A DNA stretch of 64,000 bases from Prochlorococcus marinus str. MIT 9107 (GCF_000759855.1 NZ_JNAI01000006.1:155448-219447), one strand, 5' to 3'. Counted from the stretch's first letter, positions 48,234 through 59,132 are shown. Notes: generated by a model not told the origin, from the letters alone. Program-made: numbers and translations.

Positions 48234-48788
48234 ATGAAATTCTTTTTTTCAATCATTACCGCAGTTTTTCTGTTTCTAGGAATTACTCCCACTGTTTTAG
48301 CAGCCAATGGGCCAGCTTTAAACCGCGACAGAGCAAGCACAGAATATACTGCATCAGCCCTCACAAAATGCTCTGAAAATCCCAAATTCATGGAGAGAGC
48401 AAGTTCTGCTACTACTCAAAAAGATATCGCAAGATTTGAAAGGTATGGCAAAGCATCCTGTGGAGATGATGGCCTTCCACATTTAATTATTGGACCTCCT
48501 CTTGAGCCTTGGGGAGCTTTTTTAAATAGAGGGCATGAAGGCGATTTACTTATTCCTGGTGTATTGTTTATTTACATTGCTGGAATCATAGGTTGGTCAG
48601 GCAGAGAATATCTAATTGAATCAAAAAAGACTAAGAATCCAGCAGATCTTGAGATTATTATTGATCTAGACTTAGCTAGAAAATGTCTTATGAAAGGTGC
48701 GCAATGGCCTCTTCTTGCTAATAAGCAGGGGAAAAATGGTGATTTAAGGGAGAAGGATAATAATATTACACTTAATGGCCCACGCTAA
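48234..48788 (+). CDS. psaF: Photosystem I subunit III PsaF
   Basis: PsaF is the lumen-side docking subunit of photosystem I. The 184-residue protein has a signal peptide (cleavage near VLAANGP), a lumenal part with two Cys (TKCSEN and ASCGDD), and a membrane helix near 107-130. The ATG at 48234 is used; a TTG nine bases upstream is less likely. It is followed by psaJ after 28 bp, the usual psaF-psaJ pair. Confidence 0.96.
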   Translation: MKFFFSIITAVFLFLGITPTVLAANGPALNRDRASTEYTASALTKCSENPKFMERASSATTQKDIARFERYGKASCGDDGLPHLIIGPPLEPWGAFLNRGHEGDLLIPGVLFIYIAGIIGWSGREYLIESKKTKNPADLEIIIDLDLARKCLMKGAQWPLLANKQGKNGDLREKDNNITLNGPR

Positions 48789-48816
48789 AAATCTTTAAAA
48801 ACTTTCTTACAAACAA

Positions 48817-48951
48817 ATGTTCAAAATTTTAAGCACAAAATTTGTTAGATCTGCACCAGTAGTTGCAGCAATTTGGCTAACTCTAACAGCTGGAATAATT
48901 ATTGAATTTAATAGGTTCTTCCCAGATTTATTATTCCATCCAATGAGCTGA
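48817..48951 (+). CDS. psaJ: Photosystem I subunit IX PsaJ
   Basis: A 44-residue one-helix protein: basic N terminus ([12 protein letters not shown]), helix [20 protein letters not shown], and tail [10 protein letters not shown], all typical of PsaJ. It stabilises PsaF in photosystem I and lies directly after psaF. Confidence 0.94.
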   Translation: MFKILSTKFVRSAPVVAAIWLTLTAGIIIEFNRFFPDLLFHPMS

Positions 48952-48969
48952 TAAGAATCAAAATAGTCC

Positions 48970-49521
48970 TTATTTGATTAGCTTGATTATTCTATTCGCT
49001 GTTTCATCAACATTGTGATTTGTTAATTCAAAATCAAATTGATTTGATGCTGAAATCTCATAATTAGCCCTTAAGAGTCTTTTTTTAATTGCCTCTTCTT
49101 TTTCTGTACCCCTATTTCTTATCCTTCTCTCTAACTCAGCTTTATTAGGAGGTAGTAAAAATATTGAAAGAGAATCCGGGAACTTTTCTTTTATTTGTTT
49201 TGCACCCTCCACTTCAATCTCAAGTAATACTGTAAATCCCTTTTTAATTCTCTCATTAACTGAAGATAAAGGAGTTCCATAATAGTTTCCAGCAAATTGT
49301 GCCCATTCAAGAAAAAGGTTTTGTTTAATCATTTCTTTAAACTTTTCTTGATTCAGAAAGTAATAATTTTTCCCCTCATTCTCTCCCTTTCTTGGTTCTC
49401 TTGTAGTTGCAGATATTGAGAGCCAAATATTTTTATCTTTACTTAATATTTCTTTGACGACAGTTCCTTTACCTACTCCACTAGGTCCAGTAATGATAAT
49501 GAGTTTTTTTTGATTTTTCAT
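48970..49521 (-). CDS. gmk: Guanylate kinase
   Basis: Gmk phosphorylates GMP to GDP. The 183-residue protein has the P-loop GPSGVGKGTV near 12-21, SATTREPRKGE near 37-47, YYGTP near 81, and LEIEVEGAKQI near 98-108. The length is normal. It is divergent from rqcH and convergent with psaJ. Confidence 0.97.
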   Translation of the reverse strand: MKNQKKLIIITGPSGVGKGTVVKEILSKDKNIWLSISATTREPRKGENEGKNYYFLNQEKFKEMIKQNLFLEWAQFAGNYYGTPLSSVNERIKKGFTVLLEIEVEGAKQIKEKFPDSLSIFLLPPNKAELERRIRNRGTEKEEAIKKRLLRANYEISASNQFDFELTNHNVDETANRIIKLIK

Positions 49522-49570
49522 ATTAAATTTTTTACAGTAAAATAAAAACCTTGTGAATTAAAAAGAAATA

Positions 49571-51295
49571 ATGCAAAAAAGTGTACCTCAGATAATGGAT
49601 ATTACATCGATTAGATCTGTCTTGCATTATTTATCAAAGAATATTTTACCTACAAAGTTTGAAACTGCCCAACAACCTGAACCTAATACAATTCAATTAT
49701 GTTTCAGAGGAGTTGATTCTCAAACTTGGTTGGAAGTTTCATGGAATGGGGACTCTCCCAGAATACTAAAGATAAATAAGCCAGAAAAGATTGGGAGAGA
49801 AAGCACACTCTCTAAACAAATAAGATACGGATTAAAATACATGGCATTAATTTCGATTAATCAAGATGATTTCGAAAGAGTAATAAAATTTGGCTTTGCA
49901 AAAAAACCTGGAGATGAAATTAGCAAGTATTTAATTTTTGAGTTAATGGGAAAACATAGTAATATTTTTTATTTGGATAATAAATACAAAATAATCGCAG
50001 TAGGGAAACAAATTAACTCAAGCCAATCTAGTTTTAGAACAATTTCAACAGGATATATTTATTCTGACCCACCAATTAATCTCAAAAAAGAACCTAGAGA
50101 AAACGAGTCTTTTCAATCATGGAAAGAATCAATTTCGACAGTACCAGAGTCTTTGAAATACTGTTTAATAAATTCTTACCAAGGAGTAAGTCCTATATTA
50201 ACGAAACAATTAGAGATCTTTAGTAATACTAACGATTCAGAAATAATGGGGAAAAATATTGATTTCATCAGCGAAGCGAACTTAAAGGAGATCTTTAAAA
50301 GTTGGAAGATCTGGATAAATAGGTTTAAAAACAATAACTTTAATTTTTCACTATTTAATAAATTTTATTATTCCGTTTGGTTTTTAGATAAAGAAATTAA
50401 GTGTGAAAATAAAATAGATTTATGCACCGGTTTAGAAAATTATTATGATTTTCATTTAAAGCAAAAAAAACTTGAATTGTTAGTAAAGAAAATTGATGGA
50501 AAAATTTTCAAACAAATGAATATTGAGAAAAAGAATTTAAATGTTCAATATGATCTCCTGTCAAAGTCAGAAAACTACGAGGTTTATAAAGAAAAGGCTG
50601 ACAAAATATTTACTAAAAATGAAATTACAAAACAAGATATTATTAGAGGACAAAAACTATATAAAAAGTCAAAAAAGCTAAAAAGATCTAGAGAGTTAAT
50701 AAAAGAAAGACTAAATATTTACAAGACCAATATAGATAGATTAGATGAATTCACTATGCTTCTAGAAAATCTTAATTCTTTATCTCATGAAGAACTTTCT
50801 ATGAAGATCAAAATCCTAGAAGAAATTCTGGAAGAACTTTGTAACGAGTTTAATATTAATCTCAATAGGCAAAGAGAAGATAAGAAAAGTAAATCTGAGA
50901 AACGATCCTCCCCAATACAAGTTAACACTCCCACAGGATTGAAGCTTCAGGTAGGTAGAAATATGAGGCAAAATGATTTAATAAGTTTTAAGTTCTCAAA
51001 GAAAGGCGATCTATGGTTTCATGCTCAGGAATCCCCAGGAAGTCACGTAGTTTTAAAGTCCTCATCGCGAGCAGCATCTGAACAAGATCTTCAAATAGCT
51101 GCCGACTTGGCTGCTTTATTTAGTAAGGCAAAAAGAAACTTTAAAGTTCCTATTAACTTAGTAAAGATTAAAGATTTACAAAAAATAAAAAAAGGAGGAC
51201 CTGGATGCGTTTCCTTTAAAAATGTAGAGATTATGTGGGGAAATCCTACAAGAGGAGAAGATTACATTAAAAAAAATCTTAAAACATTAATTTAG
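49571..51295 (+). CDS. rqcH: RqcH/NFACT-family ribosome quality-control protein
   Basis: The 574-residue protein has an NFACT-N domain (about 7-170), a long helical coiled-coil middle (about 300-450), and an NFACT-R domain with GDLWFHAQESPGSHVVLKSS near 479-498. RqcH binds stalled 50S subunits with peptidyl-tRNA and adds C-terminal Ala tails in Bacillus. Older annotations call this family fibronectin-binding protein. Confidence 0.92.
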   Translation: MQKSVPQIMDITSIRSVLHYLSKNILPTKFETAQQPEPNTIQLCFRGVDSQTWLEVSWNGDSPRILKINKPEKIGRESTLSKQIRYGLKYMALISINQDDFERVIKFGFAKKPGDEISKYLIFELMGKHSNIFYLDNKYKIIAVGKQINSSQSSFRTISTGYIYSDPPINLKKEPRENESFQSWKESISTVPESLKYCLINSYQGVSPILTKQLEIFSNTNDSEIMGKNIDFISEANLKEIFKSWKIWINRFKNNNFNFSLFNKFYYSVWFLDKEIKCENKIDLCTGLENYYDFHLKQKKLELLVKKIDGKIFKQMNIEKKNLNVQYDLLSKSENYEVYKEKADKIFTKNEITKQDIIRGQKLYKKSKKLKRSRELIKERLNIYKTNIDRLDEFTMLLENLNSLSHEELSMKIKILEEILEELCNEFNINLNRQREDKKSKSEKRSSPIQVNTPTGLKLQVGRNMRQNDLISFKFSKKGDLWFHAQESPGSHVVLKSSSRAASEQDLQIAADLAALFSKAKRNFKVPINLVKIKDLQKIKKGGPGCVSFKNVEIMWGNPTRGEDYIKKNLKTLI

Positions 51296-51324
51296 TTTAT
51301 AATAAAAAAAATTTTTAAATCTAA

Positions 51325-51585
51325 ATGCTTGATTTTCTTTTGGGTACTCATGAATTTTTAGGAAATCATAGTTTTCCAGAATTTATTGTTGGATATTTAT
51401 TTGGTGCTGCATTAATTATTGGAGCCCCGACCGTTTTCTTATTACTTGCCTTCGTAAGCGCTCTAATGAAAACAAATGGGAAAATGGGGGGGTACAGAGA
51501 ATATGAAACTTACGGCGAATCCTCTTTAAATGATGCCCCTCCTTTCTTATTACCAGATCCAACTAATCCAAAGTTAAGCAAATAA
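51325..51585 (+). CDS. Small membrane protein, 86 residues, unknown
   Basis: Not recognised. One or two hydrophobic segments lie near residues 20-47, followed by a polar tail with Pro-rich PPFLLPDPTNP. It follows rqcH after 29 bp and precedes tatC. The pattern of a short membrane protein with a soluble tail suggests a thylakoid or plasma membrane location, by inference only. Confidence 0.65.
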   Translation: MLDFLLGTHEFLGNHSFPEFIVGYLFGAALIIGAPTVFLLLAFVSALMKTNGKMGGYREYETYGESSLNDAPPFLLPDPTNPKLSK

Positions 51586-51664
51586 TTAAATACACCAAAA
51601 AATAAAATTGGACTGTGGAGAAACTATTTTTAAACCCTTATCTTAAAAATTTTATTAAACAATA

Positions 51665-52423
51665 ATGAAAGGTGCAGTTCATAGTGAAAATAAATCATCC
51701 GATTCGATGACCTTTAGTGATCACTTAGAGGAGCTTCGTCAAAGAATACTTAACTCAATTTTCTCAATACTTATTTCAATATTTTTCAGTTTTTTAATAA
51801 TAAAGCCATTAATTTCTTTTTTAGAAATTCCAGCTGGTGATATACATTTACTGCAACTTGCTCCGGGAGAGTTTTTGTTTGTCGCCATTAAAGTTGCAGG
51901 TTATAGCGGATTAATAGTTTCTATACCTTATATTTTTTATCAAATAATATTATTTATTTCCCCAGGATTAACAAAACAAGAAAAAAGCCTTATCTTGCCA
52001 GCAGTTTTTGGCTCAGGTCTTCTATTTTTTTTAGGATTAATTTTTTCATGGTGGATATTAGTTCCCGCAGCCATAAATTTCTTTATTACTTTCGGTGCTG
52101 ACATTGTTGAACCAACGTGGTCAATAGAACGATATTTTGATTTTGTTCTTTTACTAATGTCTAGCACTGCAATAGCTTTTCAATTGCCAGTATTACAATT
52201 TATTCTTGGTTCACTTGGAATAATTACTACACAGAAAATGATTTCGAACTGGAGAATAGTTGTGATTTCCTCAGCAATTTTATCTGCAGTGATTACCCCT
52301 TCTACAGACCCATTAACAATGTCATTGCTATCCATATCTATTATATTTTTATTTTTTGTGGGTACTGGATTAACTTACTTATCAGAAAATCTTAAATCAA
52401 AAACTCTTTCATCTTCTCATTGA
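51665..52423 (+). CDS. tatC: Twin-arginine translocase subunit TatC
   Basis: TatC recognises twin-arginine signals and moves folded proteins across the membrane. The 252-residue protein has six membrane segments, the N-terminal FSDHLEELRQRIL motif and the family segment AITPSTDPLTM near 217-227. The Rieske protein encoded nearby is a likely client. Its last 32 bp overlap the convergent DUF3067 gene. Confidence 0.95.
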   Translation: MKGAVHSENKSSDSMTFSDHLEELRQRILNSIFSILISIFFSFLIIKPLISFLEIPAGDIHLLQLAPGEFLFVAIKVAGYSGLIVSIPYIFYQIILFISPGLTKQEKSLILPAVFGSGLLFFLGLIFSWWILVPAAINFFITFGADIVEPTWSIERYFDFVLLLMSSTAIAFQLPVLQFILGSLGIITTQKMISNWRIVVISSAILSAVITPSTDPLTMSLLSISIIFLFFVGTGLTYLSENLKSKTLSSSH

Positions 52424-52709
52424 TAATTAATTGCAAGCTGACAGCTCTTCCCAACCTTGGTCTAGCATTGACTTTTTTTAGCCATTCTCTTACTTCCTCT
52501 GAATATCCACATCTATTTAAAATCTCGATTTTATCAGCTATGGATTTTTCATATTCAACTTCATTTAAAGGAAATGATTCCTGTCCAAGGAATCCCCACA
52601 TCATCTGGAAATAGACATATTTTCCTCTTTTAAAGAGTCTAAAGTCATATTTCTTACCCCAGCGATGAATCAAATAATGAATAACTTCATCTACTAGTAA
52701 TGGTTTCAT
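52392..52709 (-). CDS. DUF3067 family protein
   Basis: The 105-residue soluble protein has the segment HRWGKKYDFRLFKRGKYVYF near 14-33 and QMMWGFLGQESFPL near 34-47, recognisable as DUF3067, a family found in cyanobacteria and plants with no assigned function. ATG 52709 is preferred over a TTG three codons upstream. Convergent with tatC and divergent from petC. Confidence 0.78.
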   Translation of the reverse strand: MKPLLVDEVIHYLIHRWGKKYDFRLFKRGKYVYFQMMWGFLGQESFPLNEVEYEKSIADKIEILNRCGYSEEVREWLKKVNARPRLGRAVSLQLIINEKMKEFLI

Positions 52710-52830
52710 TTGAAACAATTAAAATACTTCCAAAACTTTTACTTTAAATTATTAAAAGTCCTATCTATTTGCAACAGAAATTGTACAATTTGATCCATAA
52801 TAACTAATAAATAACAGAACCAAGTAGCGA

Positions 52831-53367
52831 ATGACTCAATTAAGTTCCAATGATGTTCCTTCAATGGGTCGAAGGCAATTTATGAATCTTCTTACATTTG
52901 GTACTGCAACTGGTGTAGCTTTAGGAGCCCTTTACCCCGTAGCAAATTATTTCATGCCTCTTAGAGCAGGTGGTGGTGGTGGTGGAACTTCTGCTAAAGA
53001 TGAATTAGGAAATCCAATTACTAAGACAGGTTGGTTGGCGACCCATCAATCAGGAGACAGAAGCTTAGTACAAGGTCTTAAAGGAGATCCAACTTATTTA
53101 ATTGTTAATGAAAGTGGGGGGATAGGAGATTTTGGTTTAAATGCAATTTGTACTCATTTAGGTTGTGTTGTCCCTTGGGATAGTGGTGCTAATAAATTTA
53201 TATGCCCTTGCCATGGCAGTCAGTATGATACCAACGGGAAAGTAGTAAGAGGTCCCGCTCCTTTATCTTTAGCGCTAGCTCATGTTGATATTGAAGATGA
53301 TGCTGTACTTGTCAAACAGTGGTCAGAAACTGACTTTAGAACTAATGAAAATCCTTGGTGGGCATAA
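52831..53367 (+). CDS. petC: Cytochrome b6f Rieske iron-sulfur protein
   Basis: PetC carries the 2Fe-2S cluster of the b6f complex. The 178-residue protein has an N-terminal anchor helix with a twin-arginine-like [13 protein letters not shown], a Gly-rich hinge (GGGGGGT near 48), and the cluster motifs CTHLGC near 107-112 and CPCHGSQYD near 125-133. It is directly followed by petA, so the two form the usual petCA operon. Confidence 0.97.
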   Translation: MTQLSSNDVPSMGRRQFMNLLTFGTATGVALGALYPVANYFMPLRAGGGGGGTSAKDELGNPITKTGWLATHQSGDRSLVQGLKGDPTYLIVNESGGIGDFGLNAICTHLGCVVPWDSGANKFICPCHGSQYDTNGKVVRGPAPLSLALAHVDIEDDAVLVKQWSETDFRTNENPWWA

Positions 53368-53372
53368 AAAAA

Positions 53373-54326
53373 ATGAATAATCTTAAGAGACAAATCATGA
53401 AAAGAACAACTTTATTTATCTGTACTTTCCTCTTCATTTCGAGCATTATATTTTATCCTAAGACCACTTTTGCTTATCCATTTTGGGCTCAGCAAAACTA
53501 TGAATCCCCAAGAGAAGCTACAGGAAAGATAGTCTGTGCGAATTGTCATCTAGCTCAAATGCCCACTATTGCAGAGGTACCACAATCCGTTGGTGCTGAT
53601 AGCGTTTTCAAAGCTGTTGTCAAAATACCTTACAAAAATGACTTAAAAGAGATTGGAGCGGATGGTTCTGAAGTTCCTTTACAAGTTGGTGCTGTTGTTA
53701 TGCTGCCTGATGGCTTCAAACTTGCTCCTCAGGAAAGATGGAGTGAAGAAATTAAAGAAGAAACAGAAGGCGTATATTTCACTAATTACAGTGAAGAGAA
53801 AGACAATATCATCATTGTTGGTCCTTTACCTGGCGATACTAATAAAGAAATAGTTTTCCCTGTACTTTCCCCTGATCCTTCCACAAACAAAGAATATCAC
53901 TATGGGAAATACTCATTACATATCGGAGGTAATAGGGGTAGAGGTCAAGTTTATCCAACTGGAGATAAAAGCAATAATGTATTATTTACATCAACCACCA
54001 CTGGTACTATTAATTCAATAGACACTATTGAGGATGGGAGCTATCAAATCAATATAGAAAAAGAGAATGGTGAAATCACTACTGAGGCTGTACCTGTTGG
54101 TCCTCAACTTATAGTAAAAGCACAGGACAAAATTAATGCAGGGGACCCTCTTACAAATGATCCGAACGTTGGCGGCTTTGGGCAACTAGATGCTGAAGTT
54201 GTACTTCAGAGTCCTTACAGAGTTATTGGATTAATTGCATTTTTTATTGGTGTAGGTTTAACTCAAATACTTCTAGTATTAAAGAAAAAACAGGTAGAAA
54301 AAGTTCAAGCAGCAGAGGGTATTTAA
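53373..54326 (+). CDS. petA: Cytochrome f
   Basis: PetA is the c-type cytochrome of the b6f complex. The 317-residue protein has a signal peptide ending in [10 protein letters not shown], the Tyr axial heme ligand at the mature N terminus, the heme site CANCH, and one C-terminal membrane helix (about 285-303). Two ATG starts fit, 53373 and 53397; I take the first, 5 bp after petC, but the second gives a more typical signal peptide. Confidence 0.96.
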   Translation: MNNLKRQIMKRTTLFICTFLFISSIIFYPKTTFAYPFWAQQNYESPREATGKIVCANCHLAQMPTIAEVPQSVGADSVFKAVVKIPYKNDLKEIGADGSEVPLQVGAVVMLPDGFKLAPQERWSEEIKEETEGVYFTNYSEEKDNIIIVGPLPGDTNKEIVFPVLSPDPSTNKEYHYGKYSLHIGGNRGRGQVYPTGDKSNNVLFTSTTTGTINSIDTIEDGSYQINIEKENGEITTEAVPVGPQLIVKAQDKINAGDPLTNDPNVGGFGQLDAEVVLQSPYRVIGLIAFFIGVGLTQILLVLKKKQVEKVQAAEGI

Positions 54327-54337
54327 CTTTCTTTTAA

Positions 54338-55231
54338 ATGCTTACATTTCAAGCTTTTATACAATCTCCAGGGGAAAATTTTTTAAATTTAGGTTTTTTA
54401 ACTATTAAGTGGTATGGTTTTCTTATTTCTATTTCAGTTTTAATAGGCATATTTATTTCTAAAAAACTTGCTTCATCAAGGAATCTTAACCCAGAGTATA
54501 TAAATGAGATACTACCATCATTAACAATTTCTTCAATAATTGGAGCAAGAGCTTATTACGTAATTTTTGAGTGGAGACAATATAGTGGGGATAAATTTTT
54601 TACTTATTTAGAGCTATTCAATAACACGTTTCAAATACCATCTTTTCTAGCAGTTTGGGAGGGAGGTATAGCCATACATGGAGGTCTTATTGGAGGATTA
54701 TTATCTATTATCTATTTCTGCAAGTCAAAAAACATTCATTTAAAAACCTTTTTAGATATATTAATTCCCTCAATTATTCTTGGACAATCTATAGGAAGAT
54801 GGGGGAATTTTTTCAATAATGAGGCATTTGGGGTCCCAACAAATTTGCCTTGGAAATTATTTATTCCTATCCAAAATAGGCCTTTAGAATTTATTAATTA
54901 CAAATTTTTTCATCCTACATTTCTTTATGAGTCATTGTGGAATCTTTTAATTTTTATACTCCTCATTTTTATTTTTAATAAACAAAACAAAACAGATTTT
55001 GTCAGACCTGGCTTTATTAGCTGTCTTTATTTGATAAGTTATAGCTTTGGAAGATTCTGGATTGAAGGTTTAAGAACTGACCCTCTATGTATTGGTGGAC
55101 TTCCACCTTTCTGTAGTGGCGGGATAAGAATGGCACAATTTGTAAGTATTTTTTTATTTTCTTCTGGATTAATTGGGATATTTTTTTTAAGATTAAGAAC
55201 AAATAATATTAAAAATAGAAAGAATGGATAA
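54338..55231 (+). CDS. lgt: Prolipoprotein diacylglyceryl transferase
   Basis: Lgt attaches diacylglycerol to the lipobox Cys of prolipoproteins. The 297-residue membrane protein has [14 protein letters not shown] near 109-122 and the signature [13 protein letters not shown] near 150-162. It lies 11 bp after petA and overlaps cobM by 8 bp. Confidence 0.95.
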   Translation: MLTFQAFIQSPGENFLNLGFLTIKWYGFLISISVLIGIFISKKLASSRNLNPEYINEILPSLTISSIIGARAYYVIFEWRQYSGDKFFTYLELFNNTFQIPSFLAVWEGGIAIHGGLIGGLLSIIYFCKSKNIHLKTFLDILIPSIILGQSIGRWGNFFNNEAFGVPTNLPWKLFIPIQNRPLEFINYKFFHPTFLYESLWNLLIFILLIFIFNKQNKTDFVRPGFISCLYLISYSFGRFWIEGLRTDPLCIGGLPPFCSGGIRMAQFVSIFLFSSGLIGIFFLRLRTNNIKNRKNG

Positions 55232-55979
55232 AAAAATATGCTTTATTGGAGTTGGTCCAGGTGATCCAGAGTTATTAACATTAAAAGCATTAAAAAAGAT
55301 AAAATCTGCAGATGTCATTATTTGGACTGATTCTCTAATTCCTGAAAAGATTTTAGATTTTTCTAAAGAAGGAACTGAAAAAATAAAAACGAGTTCACTA
55401 ACGTTAGAGCAAATCACCTTAGTTATGATAAAAAAATTTCATGCAGGCAAAACTGTTGTAAGGTTGCATGATGGAGACCCTTGTCTTTTTGGAGCAATTA
55501 AAGAACAAATCGAAATTTTAAAAAAAGAAAAAATTGAAATCGAAGTGATTCCTGGAGTTAGTGCTTTTCAAATAGCTGCAGCTTATCATGAGGCAGAACT
55601 GACTGTACCTGACATAACCCAAACAATAATTTTAACTAGAGCGGGAGGGCGAACATGCATGCCTGAGAAAGAATCTTTAAAAGATCTTGCTAAACACAAT
55701 TCCTCTCTATGTCTTTATCTAAGTGCTAGGCATGTAAAAAAATCTCAAGAAACTTTGCTACAGTTTTATCCCCCAGAGACTAAAGTGATTGTTGGATTCA
55801 GAGTATCTTGGGATGATGGTTGGACATCATTAATAGAATTAAAAGATATGGAAAAATTCTCTATTGATAAAAAATTAATTAGAACAACTATTTACATAAT
55901 TAGCCCAGCAATTAGTAATTCTCAAAATAGGTCTAATCTCTATAATCCATCTTATAGACATCTCTTTAGAAATAAATAA
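55224..55979 (+). CDS. cobM: Precorrin-4 C11-methyltransferase (CobM/CbiF)
   Basis: CobM/CbiF adds the C11 methyl group in corrin ring synthesis from S-adenosylmethionine. The 251-residue protein has [14 protein letters not shown] near 8-21, [13 protein letters not shown] near 78-90, and [14 protein letters not shown] near 107-120, as in the tetrapyrrole methylase superfamily. The CobM assignment rests on overall resemblance. It overlaps lgt by 8 bp (ATGGATAA). Confidence 0.9.
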   Translation: MDKKICFIGVGPGDPELLTLKALKKIKSADVIIWTDSLIPEKILDFSKEGTEKIKTSSLTLEQITLVMIKKFHAGKTVVRLHDGDPCLFGAIKEQIEILKKEKIEIEVIPGVSAFQIAAAYHEAELTVPDITQTIILTRAGGRTCMPEKESLKDLAKHNSSLCLYLSARHVKKSQETLLQFYPPETKVIVGFRVSWDDGWTSLIELKDMEKFSIDKKLIRTTIYIISPAISNSQNRSNLYNPSYRHLFRNK

Positions 55980-56035
55980 TATTAAAGTTGATAGAAAAAT
56001 ATTAATAACTATAATTAGTAAAAAATTTAATTGTT

Positions 56036-56527
56036 TTGGAAGAAATAAAATCTTTTACAGAAGAAAATAATAAAAAAGAAAATTCCTCTTTAATGAGAAT
56101 TGGAAATTTTATTAAAGAAGCAAGGTTAAGTAGAGATCAATCTATTGAAGAATTGGCTTCTGATTTAAAAATTGGGGCTCACCAACTTAAAGCCATAGAG
56201 GAAGGCAATGAAGAAAAACTACCTGAAAAAGTATTTATCAAAGCAATGATTCGCAGGATTTCACAGAAGTTGAAACTTGATACAAAATTTATAATGGATG
56301 AACTAAATACAGAGAGGGGAGAAGTAAAAATTGAAGAAATAGTTGAGGCAGTTCCTACAAAGAATGATAAATCTAAACAATCTAAGAAACTGAATCCAAT
56401 AGGTTTCGGAATATTTATTTTAATTTCAGGCCTCCTTGGACTAATCGCCTCTACCTTAATTTTTAATTTATTATCAGAGTCTTTTCAGAATCAGCTCCTA
56501 AAACAAGAACTTATAAAAAAGAACTAA
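56036..56527 (+). CDS. RodZ-like protein: cytosolic helix-turn-helix and one membrane helix
   Basis: The 163-residue protein has a helix-turn-helix domain (FIKEARLSRDQSIEELASDL near 26-45) like that of RodZ, then a Lys-rich linker and one membrane helix near 123-145. RodZ links MreB to the membrane. It lacks most of the periplasmic part. The start is TTG at 56036; an ATG at 56093 would give a shorter protein. It overlaps the convergent ppx gene by 4 bp. Confidence 0.75.
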   Translation: MEEIKSFTEENNKKENSSLMRIGNFIKEARLSRDQSIEELASDLKIGAHQLKAIEEGNEEKLPEKVFIKAMIRRISQKLKLDTKFIMDELNTERGEVKIEEIVEAVPTKNDKSKQSKKLNPIGFGIFILISGLLGLIASTLIFNLLSESFQNQLLKQELIKKN

Positions 56528-58119
56528 ATAACTTTTAAATCCAAATTCTTTAGTTGTTTTATTGCATTAGAGCATAATCCTAAGTTCCATTTTTCAAGGA
56601 GAAGCTCATGATTTTTATTTAATGGTACAAGTTCAAACGTAATAATATTTTTAAGAAATTTTACCTTAATAGAGGAGATTACCTTTTCAGGCCTTTGGTC
56701 TAGTGATGCTGCTAATCTCAAAATCAATGACATTTCAAGCACTAATGTTTTATCCTCTTTGGATATTAAATTTTGCCAAGACTCATGTCTTTTCTTTGGT
56801 AGATTCTTCCTATGGTATCTGGCGATAGAAGCAATAATATTTGTTTCTGCTTCAGAATATCCTAACAACTCACAATTTTTTATTAAGTACCAAGAGTGTT
56901 TGTGGTAGGAACTAATATTTACGTATTTCCCACAATTATAAAGATTAGAGGCTGCCCAAAGAAGTTCTTTGGCTTTAGGGTCATTATCGCTATGAAAGAT
57001 ATTTTTAGTCTGATCGTAGATTTGAAAGGCAATATCGATAACTTTCTCAGCTCTTGTACTATCTACGCCAAACTTTCTGGCCTGATGAACTATGGTTGTT
57101 TTTCTAATATTGCTTTGAATATTTAACTCGTTTTTTATTATCCCTTTACGAAGCATCCAATCAACAACTAAACCCTCTCTGAGCGCCCTCTCACTTATAG
57201 TTAATTCATTAAAGTTCAACATCTCCATTGCGGTGTTTAATATCAATGCTCCTGGAACAATTATTTCTGCTCTTCTCTCACTTAATGAAGGTATTTTCTT
57301 GATTTCCGAAAATGGCAATTTAATTAGTTTTTCCAATACATTTTGTAAATTTTCCCTTTTAAATTTATAACCATGCAACTTTTGTTTAGATTCTCCCAAA
57401 TCATCTGAAATCAAATTTCCTAATGAGGTTGCAGTGCCACTGGTTGCAATCATAGATAAAGTCTTATCTCCCTTAGATCTACTCTTTATTTTTCGAACAG
57501 ATGGTTCTAAAGATCCTTTAATAAAAGTTGTTAGAAAACTAGATCTTTCTGAATTTATAGACTCTTTATTTAAAAAATCATTTTTAAGTCTTACCGCACC
57601 AATTCTCGAACTGGTAAGAGCTATAGCATCTTTTTTATCAGCAAGTATTAATTCTGTAGATCCTCCTCCAATATCTATGATTACAAAAGACTGATCTTCA
57701 AAAGCCATGCCAGAAAGAACACCAAGGTAAATTAATCTGGCTTCCTCAGAACCACTTATCATTTCTATTTGAATATCAGTTTCATCAAGAACTCTTCTAA
57801 TAAAATCTTGACCGTTTGGAGCTTCCCTAACTGCACTTGTTGCTGCTGTTACTATTTGTTTTACTCCATTACTTTTACAATATTCCTTAAATCGCTTAAG
57901 AGTAACTAATGTTCTTTGGATTGATTCTTCAGTAAGATTACCCTCCTCATCTCTTTCTCCAAGACGAGTGGTTGATTTATCAGTGAATTTTATTGAAAAT
58001 GATTTTAATTCTAGATTAATTTCTGCTACCAAGATATGTGTAGAGTTAGTTCCAATATCTATAGAAGCTAATAAAATTTGTTTTTCTTGAAAATATCTTA
58101 AATCTTGTTTCAGTATCAT
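56524..58119 (-). CDS. ppx: Exopolyphosphatase (Ppx/GppA family)
   Basis: The 531-residue protein has the ASKHA-fold motifs SIDIGTNSTHILVAE near 14-28, AATSAVREAPNG near 92-103, SGSEEARLIYLGVL near 120-133, and IDIGGGSTELIL near 148-159. The second half looks like the HD-type C-terminal domain of Ppx. It degrades polyphosphate or pppGpp; the exact substrate is not shown. Confidence 0.93.
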   Translation of the reverse strand: MILKQDLRYFQEKQILLASIDIGTNSTHILVAEINLELKSFSIKFTDKSTTRLGERDEEGNLTEESIQRTLVTLKRFKEYCKSNGVKQIVTAATSAVREAPNGQDFIRRVLDETDIQIEMISGSEEARLIYLGVLSGMAFEDQSFVIIDIGGGSTELILADKKDAIALTSSRIGAVRLKNDFLNKESINSERSSFLTTFIKGSLEPSVRKIKSRSKGDKTLSMIATSGTATSLGNLISDDLGESKQKLHGYKFKRENLQNVLEKLIKLPFSEIKKIPSLSERRAEIIVPGALILNTAMEMLNFNELTISERALREGLVVDWMLRKGIIKNELNIQSNIRKTTIVHQARKFGVDSTRAEKVIDIAFQIYDQTKNIFHSDNDPKAKELLWAASNLYNCGKYVNISSYHKHSWYLIKNCELLGYSEAETNIIASIARYHRKNLPKKRHESWQNLISKEDKTLVLEMSLILRLAASLDQRPEKVISSIKVKFLKNIITFELVPLNKNHELLLEKWNLGLCSNAIKQLKNLDLKVI

Positions 58120-58223
58120 TTCTTTTTATAAGATGCAGATATCTTTAATCCATTAATAAATATACCCAAGAATGATTATTAAATAATAGAAATCATTTAA
58201 TCCTAGTAAGATTATTTAAAGTT

Positions 58224-59132
58224 ATGAAATATACAATAGTTCATATGCAAAATAAAAATCGACAAATTAAATTAATTACTTTTTTTGAATTATTAAGGTG
58301 GAATAAGCCGACTGGAAGAATAATCTTACTTATTCCTGCTGGATGGAGTTTATATTTAACCCCAGATGCTAATCCAACATTTTTAATGTTGCTAAGAATA
58401 ATACTGGGAGGACTACTAGTAAGTGGATTAGGCTGCGTGGTTAATGATATTTGGGACAAAAAAATTGATCAAAGAGTTATTAGGACAAAAAATAGACCGC
58501 TAGCTGCAAATAAAATCGGTCTTAAAACAGCTTATTCAATTCTTTTCTTTTTAATTTTATGTAGCTTCTTTTTAACTTTGTCACTACCTCAGCCTGGAAG
58601 AATTCTTTCCATTTCACTCGCTTTTTTAGCTTTACCTATTATTTTAATTTATCCTTCTGCCAAAAGATGGTTTAAATATCCTCAATTAATCTTATCCATA
58701 TGCTGGGGTTTTGCTGTCTTAATTCCCTGGGCCGCAAATGAAGGCAATTTAAATAGTATTGTTTTATTATTTTGCTGGCTAGCTACTATTTTTTGGACTT
58801 TTGGCTTTGACACTATTTATGCTTTAGCAGATAAAAAATATGATATCAAAATTGGAATAAATAGTTCCGCTGTTAACCTCCAGAACAAAACAAGAATAAC
58901 TATTCAAATTTGTTATTTTTTAACTTCTTGTTTTCTCGCATTATGCGGATTTATTAATCAAATGGATTTTATTTTTTGGCCAATTTGGCTTACAACGTTA
59001 ATCTTAATGCAGAGAGATATACTAAAAGTATTTCCTGAGGAAAAGCAATCAATAAAAAATATTGGGAATCACTTCAAAAATCAATCAATTTATGGAGGAG
59101 TCCTTTTATTAGCAATTATTATTGCCTCATAA
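58224..59132 (+). CDS. ubiA: UbiA-family prenyltransferase, 4-hydroxybenzoate type
   Basis: The 302-residue membrane protein has about eight helices and the two Asp-rich motifs that bind prenyl diphosphate: NDIWDKKID near 73-81 and the second near DTIYALADKKYD near 196-207. In cyanobacteria such a protein prenylates 4-hydroxybenzoate for plastoquinone. The N terminus is uncertain; ATG 58245 is an alternative. Confidence 0.9.
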   Translation: MKYTIVHMQNKNRQIKLITFFELLRWNKPTGRIILLIPAGWSLYLTPDANPTFLMLLRIILGGLLVSGLGCVVNDIWDKKIDQRVIRTKNRPLAANKIGLKTAYSILFFLILCSFFLTLSLPQPGRILSISLAFLALPIILIYPSAKRWFKYPQLILSICWGFAVLIPWAANEGNLNSIVLLFCWLATIFWTFGFDTIYALADKKYDIKIGINSSAVNLQNKTRITIQICYFLTSCFLALCGFINQMDFIFWPIWLTTLILMQRDILKVFPEEKQSIKNIGNHFKNQSIYGGVLLLAIIIAS